Assembly: GCA_024276295.1 (NCBI GenBank)
Contig: JAJRXN010000152.1
Coordinates: 1 to 5,151 of the forward strand
DNA length: 5,151 nucleotides
Direction of reading: 5' to 3'
Source: Acidobacteriota bacterium
GTDB lineage: Bacteria > Acidobacteriota > Polarisedimenticolia > J045
A program made the translations under genes and the position numbers. The notes beneath the pieces are model-generated. The model was not told the origin of the DNA and searched no databases. It saw only the letters and a program-made list of their open reading frames with translations. The number at the start of each line of letters is the position of its first letter. Within the stretch, counting starts at the first letter, position 1. Below, piece after piece: positions 1-5,151 of this stretch.

Positions 1-5
1 CTCCC
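1..5 (-). promoter_or_regulatory. Probable ribosome binding site of the next gene (actF expected)
   Basis: On the minus strand the actE TGA is followed by C and then GGGAG, which runs to the window edge. The same kind of site precedes actD and actE in this operon, so another gene probably starts within about ten bases outside the window. In ACIII operons that gene is normally actF, a second NrfD-like membrane subunit. The gene itself is not visible. Confidence 0.35.
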
Positions 6-6
6 G

Positions 7-657
7 TCAGCGCAGCGAGCTGCGCTGCGGCTCGGGAACGTCCTCGAGGGGCGCGTTCTGGCTGCGCTGGAGCGCCCGGACGTAGGCCACGATCGCCCAC
101 CGGTCATGGACCGGGATCTGGGGACCGTAGGCCGGCATGTTACGAATTCCGTTGCGGATCGTGTTGTAGATCTGGCCGACCGGCCGCTCGCGGACCGGCT
201 TGTCGTGCAGCGAACTCGGGGGCACCCAGGTGCCCTCCTGCAGCTCGTCGGCCCGCCGGGCGACCGGCCCCTGACCGTAGCCGTCCCAGCCGTGGCACGG
301 CGCGCAGTAGATGTTGAAGCGGTCCCGCCCCCGGGCCAGCAGCTCGAGATCGACGGGCACCGGGAAGCTCTCGACGAAGCTGCCGTCGGGCCGGCGGCCC
401 TCGGTCAGCTCCGGCCGCCCGACGATCCGCTCCCGCGGGACCGTGCCTTCGATCGCCGGCCGCATCGCACGCCCGTCGGCGAACAGCGCGCTCTCCTGCT
501 GGGAGCGCAGCTTGGCCTGGGCGTCCATGTCGAATACGAGATGCAGCCGCGGCCGCGGCTTCTTGACCTGACGGTAGCGGTAGGCGACCACGAGCGGCAC
601 GAGCGAGAACGCCACCAGCGCCGCGAGCGCGAACTTGATCCAACGGGGCATGCTCAT
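7..657 (-). CDS. actE: ActE, Alternative Complex III mono-haem cytochrome c subunit
   Basis: This is a 216-residue class I type cytochrome c, the mono-haem subunit of ACIII on the periplasmic side, which relays electrons toward a terminal oxidase or soluble acceptor. A hydrophobic segment at residues 8-26, after a short basic N-terminus, should act as a signal-anchor. Residues 40-100 hold ACIII-like motifs such as FADGRAMRP (59-67). The haem motif CAPCH is at 118-122 (C118 and C121 bind haem covalently, H122 is the axial ligand), followed by GWDGYGQGP. The likely sixth ligand is M174 in RNMPAYGPQIP, followed by the usual C-terminal helix DRWAIVAYVRALQ (185-197). The only cysteines are the two haem ones, so there is no lipobox. 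ATG at 657 is preferred over ATG at 651 because GGGAG lies 7 nt upstream. It follows actD by 4 nt, and its TGA is followed at once by a Shine-Dalgarno-like sequence. Confidence 0.95.
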   Translation of the reverse strand: MSMPRWIKFALAALVAFSLVPLVVAYRYRQVKKPRPRLHLVFDMDAQAKLRSQQESALFADGRAMRPAIEGTVPRERIVGRPELTEGRRPDGSFVESFPVPVDLELLARGRDRFNIYCAPCHGWDGYGQGPVARRADELQEGTWVPPSSLHDKPVRERPVGQIYNTIRNGIRNMPAYGPQIPVHDRWAIVAYVRALQRSQNAPLEDVPEPQRSSLR

Positions 658-661
658 CGCG

Positions 662-1195
662 CTACTCCCAGACCTCGCGAACCTCGCCGAATCGGGCCAG
701 CAGTTCGCGGGTCTGTCGCTCGTCGAAGTGCGGATCGGCAGCCTCGATCGCGATGAAGAACTTGTCGTCGGTCGCCGCGCGGAACTCCTCGAGCGCCAGC
801 AGCGGGTGGTGGTGCTGCGGCAGCCGGTTGAACGTCAGCATGCCGACGAACGCGGTGATCGCGGCGAACAGGATCGTCATCTCGAACACGATCGGAATGT
901 TGGCCGGCAGGCTGAACAGCGGCTTGCCGCTGATGATCAGCGGGTAGTCGACGGCGTTCATCCACCACTGCATCAGCAGGCCCAGCGTCGCCCCGAGCGC
1001 ACCGGCGCCGAACACGAACCACGGCAGCCGCGTCAGCCGCAGCCCCATCGCCTCGTTGAGCCCGTGCACAGGAAACGGCGTGTGGCAGTCCCACCGCCGG
1101 TAACCGGCGTCGCGCACGACGCGTGCCGCCGCGATCAGCTCCGGGACGTCGTCGAGCCGGACGATCAGCCCCCACAGCCTGCGCTCGCCGTTCAT
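662..1195 (-). CDS. actD: ActD, Alternative Complex III small membrane subunit (DUF3341 family)
   Basis: This is a 177-residue protein of the DUF3341 family, a cofactor-free subunit that packs beside the ActC/ActF membrane core in known ACIII structures; its exact job is unclear. Numbered from the ATG at 1195, a short alpha/beta-like N-terminal part carries the family motif DCHTPFPVHGLNEAMG (36-51). A membrane helix at about 57-77, a loop with YPLIISGKPLFSLPANIPI (84-102), a second helix at about 103-121 and a soluble C-terminal part (about 130-177) ending in FGEVREVWE follow. The frame also allows GTG at 1201, which would add two residues and overlap the actC stop as GTGA. I prefer ATG because AGGAG sits 8 nt before it but only 2 nt before the GTG. 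The stop (TAG) is 4 nt before actE. Identity is secure from motifs and gene order. Confidence 0.94.
   Translation of the reverse strand: MNGERRLWGLIVRLDDVPELIAAARVVRDAGYRRWDCHTPFPVHGLNEAMGLRLTRLPWFVFGAGALGATLGLLMQWWMNAVDYPLIISGKPLFSLPANIPIVFEMTILFAAITAFVGMLTFNRLPQHHHPLLALEEFRAATDDKFFIAIEAADPHFDERQTRELLARFGEVREVWE
665..669 (-). promoter_or_regulatory. Ribosome binding site for actE
   Basis: GGGAG on the minus strand, within the last Trp-Glu codons of actD, lies 7 nt before the ATG at 657. The same site is 13 nt from the second ATG at 651, so it supports the upstream start. Confidence 0.55.
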
Positions 1196-1197
1196 CG

Positions 1198-2676
1198 TCA
1201 CGACTCCTCCCGTTCACCGCCGGCGGGAGGGGACTCCCCGTGCGGTACGTCGGGCCAGTAGTCGCCGAACGGCCGGTGGCCGTCCGCCTCGGCGGCGTGC
1301 AGCGCCTGCGGCATGACCGACTTGACCTCGGCCATGGCGACGATCGGCAGGAAACGGAGGAAGAGCAGGAACAGCGTGAAGAACAGTCCGAAGCTGCCGA
1401 GCAGCGTAAGGATGTCGACCCATGTCGGCGAGAAGTAGCCCCAGCTCGACGGCAGGAAGTCGCGGCTGAGCGAGGTGACGACGATCACGAACCGCTCGAA
1501 CCACATGCCGAGATTGACGAACAGGCTCGCGATCCAGACCAGCAGCGCGCTGCTGCGCATCCGCTGGAACCAGAACAGCTGCGGAACGAACACGTTGCAG
1601 GTGAACATGATCCAGTACGCCCACCAGTACGGTCCCAGCGCGCGGTTCTTGAACGTGAACAGCTCGTACTGGTTGCCGCCGTACCAGGCGATGAAGAACT
1701 CCATCACGTACGAGTAGCCGACCATGCTGCCGGTTGCCAGCAGCACCTTGCACATGTTCTCGATGTGCCGCGGCGTGATCAGGTGCTCGAGGCGGAAGAA
1801 GCGACGGCACGGGATCAGCAGCGTCAGCACCATGCCGAACCCGCTGAAGATCGCCCCGGCGACGAAGTACGGCGGGAAGATCGTCGTGTGCCAACCCGGC
1901 AGGATCGAGACCGCGAAGTCGAAGCTGACCACCGAATGCACGGACAGCACCAGCGGAGTGGCCAGCGCCGCGAGCAGCAGGTAGGCGCGCTCGAAGCGCA
2001 GCCAGTGGCGGTTCGATCCGCGCCAGCCGAGAGCGAACACGCCGTAGGCGATCTGCCGCACGCGGCTGCGGGCCCGGTCACGCAGCGTCGCCAGGTCGGG
2101 AATCATCCCCATGTACCAGAACATCGTCGAGACCAGCGCGTACGTGCTGACCGCGAACACGTCCCACAGCAGCTGGCTGCGGAAGTTGGGCCACATCGCC
2201 ATCTGGTTCGGAATCGGGAACAGCCAGTAGGCGAACCACACGCGGCCGATGTGCACCGCCGGAAACAGCCCGGCGCAGGCTACGGCGAAGATCGTCATCG
2301 CCTCGGCGGAGCGATTGATGCTCGTACGCCACTTCTGCCGGAACAGGAACAGCACCGCCGAGATCAGCGTCCCGGCATGGCCGATCCCGACCCAGAACAC
2401 GAAGTTGACGATCGGGAAGCCCCAAGCCACCGGGCTGTTGTTGCCCCACACGCCGACACCGGTCGAGATCAGGTAGACCAGCATCGCCCCGAGCACGCCG
2501 AGGAAGCCGAGGGAGACGAGGAACGCGGCCCACCATGCCCGCGGCGTCTTCGGCATCTCGGCGACGGCGCAGACCGACGCGGTGACGTCCCCGAAGCGCG
2601 CGTCCCCCAGGACGAGCGGAGCCCGTCGCCGGGGGTCCTCGACGAGGTTGTCCATCATCTCGGTCGTCGTCGCCAT
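1198..2676 (-). CDS. actC: ActC, Alternative Complex III NrfD/PsrC-like integral membrane subunit
   Basis: This 492-residue polytopic protein is the ACIII membrane subunit that, with ActB, forms the quinol-oxidation site and is proposed to take part in proton movement. A polar N-terminus of about 45 residues is followed by roughly ten hydrophobic helices, near 47-71, 85-113, 125-151, 166-191, 231-253, 268-290, 308-331, 350-370, 375-400 and 420-446, then a polar tail rich in Pro, Gly and Glu. Family-like motifs are NSPVAWGFPIVNFVFWVGIG (80-99), GLFPAVHIGR (136-145), WPNFRSQLLWD (162-172) and the SRDFLPSSWG loop (404-413). Buried polar residues in the first helix bundle include H100, H142 and D172. 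The ATG start at 2676 lies 3 nt after the actB stop, with AAGGAG 12 nt upstream. Length and helix count are normal for NrfD proteins of ACIII. ActF is a homologue, but the position right after actB and before actD identifies this copy as ActC. Confidence 0.96.
   Translation of the reverse strand: MATTTEMMDNLVEDPRRRAPLVLGDARFGDVTASVCAVAEMPKTPRAWWAAFLVSLGFLGVLGAMLVYLISTGVGVWGNNSPVAWGFPIVNFVFWVGIGHAGTLISAVLFLFRQKWRTSINRSAEAMTIFAVACAGLFPAVHIGRVWFAYWLFPIPNQMAMWPNFRSQLLWDVFAVSTYALVSTMFWYMGMIPDLATLRDRARSRVRQIAYGVFALGWRGSNRHWLRFERAYLLLAALATPLVLSVHSVVSFDFAVSILPGWHTTIFPPYFVAGAIFSGFGMVLTLLIPCRRFFRLEHLITPRHIENMCKVLLATGSMVGYSYVMEFFIAWYGGNQYELFTFKNRALGPYWWAYWIMFTCNVFVPQLFWFQRMRSSALLVWIASLFVNLGMWFERFVIVVTSLSRDFLPSSWGYFSPTWVDILTLLGSFGLFFTLFLLFLRFLPIVAMAEVKSVMPQALHAAEADGHRPFGDYWPDVPHGESPPAGGEREES
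1204..1210 (-). promoter_or_regulatory. Ribosome binding site for actD (decides the start)
   Basis: GGAGGAG on the minus strand lies in the last codons of actC (its Glu-Glu-Ser end). Its end is 8 nt from the ATG at 1195 and only 2 nt from the in-frame GTG at 1201, which favours the ATG. A ribosome ending actC at 1198 would already be over the site. Confidence 0.65.
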
Positions 2677-2679
2677 GGC

Positions 2680-5151
2680 TCAGGCGTGCTCCTTGGAACC
2701 GTGCGCCGCCCCGGGACCGCCCTCGAGAGAGGGCGCGGGATTGCGCAGCCGGACGAGGTACTTGAGCTGCGGCTTGGCATTGACGAAGTCGAGCATCGCG
2801 TAGCTCCGCACGTGCTCGTGCAGGCGGCGCACGCGGCTGTTCTCGTCGTTGAGATCGCCGAACACGATCGCCTCGGTCGGGCAGGTCTGCTGGCAGGCGG
2901 GGACGATGTCGCCATCGGCCAGCGACCGTCCGGCGACCTTGGCGTCGATCCGGGCGCGCTCGATCCGCTGCACGCAGAACGTGCACTTCTCCATCACGCC
3001 ACGGCTGCGGACGGTGACGTCCGGGTTGTACGCCATCGCCTCGATCTCGGTCACGTTCTTGCGATAGTTGAAGAAGTTGAACCGCCGCACCTTGTACGGA
3101 CAGTTGTTCGAGCAGTACCGGGTGCCCACGCAACGGTTGTAGACCATCACGTTGAGCCCCTCGGAGTCGTGGACCGTCGCCGCGACCGGGCAGACCTCCT
3201 CGCACGGCGCGTCTTCGCAGTGCATGCAGGTCACCGGCTGGGTCACCACTGCGGGAGCCTCGATGTCGCCCTTGTAGTAGCGGTCGATGCGGATCCAGTG
3301 CATCTCGCGCCCGTCGGCTACGCGTTCCTTGCCGACGACAGGAATGTTGTTCTCCGCCTGACAGGCGGTCACGCAGGCGTTGCAGCCGATGCAGGCCGAC
3401 AGGTCGATCGACATCGCCCAGCGATGGCCGTCGTAGCGGTGCGGCGCGTACATGCTGAACAGCTCGTGCCGGTGCCCGGCGACGTGCTCGGGATGCTCGC
3501 GGTACTCGCTCAGGGTCGCCTCGCGCACGAGTTCGTCGCGGCGCTGCTCGATCCCCTCTCGGCCCATAGCGTCGAGCGCGAAATGGTCCTGGGTCGTGAC
3601 CAGCTCGTAGCGCCGGCCGGCCGGTCGCACCGACACGCCGGCGACGACGAACGGGGCCTCGACGCCGCGCAGCGGGTTGACGTCGGCTCCCTTGCCGACG
3701 ACCTCGGACGAGCCGACCCGCCGGCCGTAGCCGAACGACAGCCCGATCGAGCCGGGCGCCTGGCCCGGCTGCACGTAGACCGGCGCCTCGATCGACCGGC
3801 CGTCGACCTCGATCGCGATCACGTCGCCGTGACGGATGCCGAGTTCGTCGGCGGTCGCGGGGGCCAGCAGCGCGGCGTTGTCCCAGGTCAGCTTGGTGAC
3901 CGGATCGGGGGTCTCCTGCAGCCAGTGGTTGTTGGCGAATCGCCCGTCGAGCACCCGGGCGTCGGAATGGGCGACCAGCTCGAGCGCCCCCGCGCCCGGC
4001 GGCGGCGTGGAGACGATCCTGTCGAGCGCCTCGACGACCGCGTCCGGGACCGTGCGGACCGCGACGGGGGCCGCCTCCGTGCGCGGAACCAGCCCCTCCT
4101 GGAGCGCCCGCTCCCACGCCTCTCCCGACAGGCCGTGGGTCTGCCGGACCAGGTCGTGGGCGTTCGGCGCCGCCTCGCCGGCCAGCAGCGCGGTGACCTC
4201 GACCGCGGTCCGGCCCTCGTAGAGCGGACGGATCAGCGGCTGGGTCAGCGAGACCAGGCCGTTCCAGGCCCGGGCGTCGCCCCACGACTCGAGGTAGTGG
4301 GCCCGCGGAAGATGCCAGGCGCAGGCCCGCGAGGTCTCGTCGCGGTACTCGGAGAGATGCACCGACTGCGGCACGCCGGCCAGCGCGCCGCCGAAGTCGA
4401 TCTCGCCGGGGGCATCGTAGACGGGGTTCCCGCCGAGGATCACCAGCGTGTCGATCTCCCCGGAACGCATCCGCCCGCTCAACTCCGCGAGCGCCTGCAC
4501 GTGCGGCGCGCGCTCCCGATCCGGCTCCTCGACGTGCAGCACCGTCCGGCCGAGGGCACCCAGCGCGTCGTTGATCGCATGGACCAGCACGTGCACCGTG
4601 GCCGGCTGGCGCGGCCCGACGGTGACCAGGGCGCGACCGCGGTGCTCGTAGAGGTCGCGGGCGATCGTCGCCGCCATTCCGGCGTGCGGGATGTCCTGCA
4701 TCGCGGCGCGCTCGACCATCGGCGCGATCGCCCCGCCCGCGAGCGGCGCCAGCCCGGGCTCGAGGTGCAGCAGTTCGGCGGCCAGCCGCGCGACGAAGGC
4801 CGGAATCCGCCCCGACGCCAGCGGAAGCCGGTGGTCGGCCTGCATCCCGGTCACCGAGAACACGCTCTCGACCGCGTACAGCCGGTTCATCCGGCCGTCC
4901 TCGGCGCGCCGGCTCCGCGCCCACGCGCGGGCATGGCGCAACGCCTCGGGGTGGTCGAACAGCAGATCGTCGTCGAGCGCGAGGATGACCTCGGCACGGT
5001 CGAGTTCGAGCACCGGGCGAACCGGTCGGCCGCAGGCGGCGGCCAGACCGAGGCGCTCGTGGTCGCGCGTCAGCGGGTCGTACTCGATCCAGCTCGCCTC
5101 GGGGAACCGCGCGGTGAACCGGCGGCGCATGCGCGCCAGTGTCGGCGAGGA
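2680..5151 (-). CDS. actB: ActB, Alternative Complex III molybdopterin-like/iron-sulfur subunit (5'-partial)
   Basis: This is the electron-transfer core of the ACIII quinol oxidoreductase, on the periplasmic face of the membrane in known complexes. The frame stays open to the window edge: seven more codons (SSPTLAR) precede the Met at 5130, so that Met is internal and the N-terminus, usually with a Tat signal, is missing. Numbering from that Met, residues 1 to about 540 form the MopB-like domain, with ACIII-type motifs ILGGNPVYDAP (231-241), HWLQETPDPVTKLTWDNAAL (402-421) and LSFGYGR (464-470). In characterised ACIII this domain carries no molybdenum cofactor. Residues 571-790 form an NrfC/PsrB-like domain with four cysteine motifs: C580/583/586/590, C635/638/643/647, C667/673/677 and C716/719/746/750. 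These 15 cysteines fit three [4Fe-4S] clusters plus one [3Fe-4S]. It ends in TGA, 3 nt before actC. Only the true start is uncertain. Confidence 0.95.
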   Translation of the reverse strand, partial: SSPTLARMRRRFTARFPEASWIEYDPLTRDHERLGLAAACGRPVRPVLELDRAEVILALDDDLLFDHPEALRHARAWARSRRAEDGRMNRLYAVESVFSVTGMQADHRLPLASGRIPAFVARLAAELLHLEPGLAPLAGGAIAPMVERAAMQDIPHAGMAATIARDLYEHRGRALVTVGPRQPATVHVLVHAINDALGALGRTVLHVEEPDRERAPHVQALAELSGRMRSGEIDTLVILGGNPVYDAPGEIDFGGALAGVPQSVHLSEYRDETSRACAWHLPRAHYLESWGDARAWNGLVSLTQPLIRPLYEGRTAVEVTALLAGEAAPNAHDLVRQTHGLSGEAWERALQEGLVPRTEAAPVAVRTVPDAVVEALDRIVSTPPPGAGALELVAHSDARVLDGRFANNHWLQETPDPVTKLTWDNAALLAPATADELGIRHGDVIAIEVDGRSIEAPVYVQPGQAPGSIGLSFGYGRRVGSSEVVGKGADVNPLRGVEAPFVVAGVSVRPAGRRYELVTTQDHFALDAMGREGIEQRRDELVREATLSEYREHPEHVAGHRHELFSMYAPHRYDGHRWAMSIDLSACIGCNACVTACQAENNIPVVGKERVADGREMHWIRIDRYYKGDIEAPAVVTQPVTCMHCEDAPCEEVCPVAATVHDSEGLNVMVYNRCVGTRYCSNNCPYKVRRFNFFNYRKNVTEIEAMAYNPDVTVRSRGVMEKCTFCVQRIERARIDAKVAGRSLADGDIVPACQQTCPTEAIVFGDLNDENSRVRRLHEHVRSYAMLDFVNAKPQLKYLVRLRNPAPSLEGGPGAAHGSKEHA
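2689..2694 (-). promoter_or_regulatory. Ribosome binding site for actC
   Basis: AAGGAG on the minus strand lies inside the last codons of actB, 12 nt before the actC ATG. The spacing is rather long, but no better purine run is closer. The actB stop codon sits between this site and the ATG, which fits translational coupling. Confidence 0.5.

Noticed and set aside
545..560. Perfect 16-bp palindrome in actE
   Set aside because: It lies in codons for a Pro-Arg-Pro-Arg stretch, where CCG/CGG-type codons readily create such symmetry. It has no repeat elsewhere that I could see and no regulatory context.
106..1261. Long plus-strand open frames (106-756 and 635-1261) opposite actE and actD
   Set aside because: Their compositions are Arg/Pro/Asp/His-rich and low-complexity, they have no domain motifs, and they overlap each other and real genes. 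They are best explained as antisense shadows in GC-rich DNA.
1214..1894. Minus-strand 226-codon open frame inside actC
   Set aside because: It is out of frame with the well-conserved NrfD-type protein, shows no membrane segments or motifs, and is rich in Arg and Ala; a shadow ORF.
2078..4924. 948-codon open frame on the minus strand spanning parts of actB and actC
   Set aside because: The protein is dominated by Arg, Gly, Ala and Pro with no recognisable domain, and it runs out of frame through two clearly conserved genes. It is a shadow produced by high GC at third codon positions.
5128..5130. ATG as the start of actB
   Set aside because: The frame continues upstream without a stop to the window edge, encoding residues in keeping with the family, and a protein starting here would lack the signal and first part of the MopB-like domain. 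The gene is cut by the window, not short.
2680..5151. A catalytic molybdoenzyme such as polysulfide, tetrathionate or formate oxidoreductase
   Set aside because: The MopB-like and Fe-S parts are fused in one chain, the motifs are of the ActB type, and the neighbours are NrfD, DUF3341 and a mono-haem cytochrome c. That set is specific for ACIII. The missing N-terminus prevents a direct look at the cofactor-binding region.

Overview
This window is a piece of one operon encoding Alternative Complex III (ACIII, Act), a membrane-bound quinol oxidoreductase that replaces the cytochrome bc1 complex in many aerobic bacteria. All real genes are on the minus strand and read from high to low coordinates: actB (5' end cut off by the window edge), actC, actD and actE. 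The next gene, probably actF, would begin just beyond base 1. This is a known complex. I found no undescribed system here.

Layout in transcription order. Bases 5151-2680 hold the C-terminal ~823 codons of ActB, a catalytically inert molybdopterin-oxidoreductase-like domain fused to a four-cluster iron-sulfur domain. Bases 2676-1198 hold ActC, a ten-helix NrfD/PsrC-type membrane subunit. Bases 1195 (or 1201) to 662 hold ActD, a small protein with two membrane helices (DUF3341 family). Bases 657-7 hold ActE, a membrane-anchored mono-haem cytochrome c. Junctions are 3 nt, about 2 nt (or a 4-nt overlap) and 4 nt. Each downstream gene has a Shine-Dalgarno-like sequence inside the end of the gene before it, so the genes look co-transcribed and probably translationally coupled. 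There is no non-coding stretch longer than a few bases, and no promoter, terminator, RNA gene, mobile element or CRISPR array.

How the parts work together (family knowledge): quinol is oxidised at the ActB/ActC interface, and electrons pass through the ActB Fe-S clusters to the haems of ActA (expected upstream, outside the window) and ActE. They then go to a terminal oxidase or a soluble carrier. ActC, with its homologue ActF, is proposed to handle proton movement, and ActD is a peripheral helper.

Organism: the DNA is very GC-rich, with strong G/C bias at third codon positions that produces long out-of-frame shadow ORFs. ACIII occurs in Bacteroidota, Myxococcota and other former Deltaproteobacteria, Planctomycetota, Acidobacteriota, Gemmatimonadota and others. 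The high GC argues against typical Bacteroidota and suits a myxobacterial, acidobacterial, gemmatimonad or similar lineage, but the sequence alone does not decide between them.
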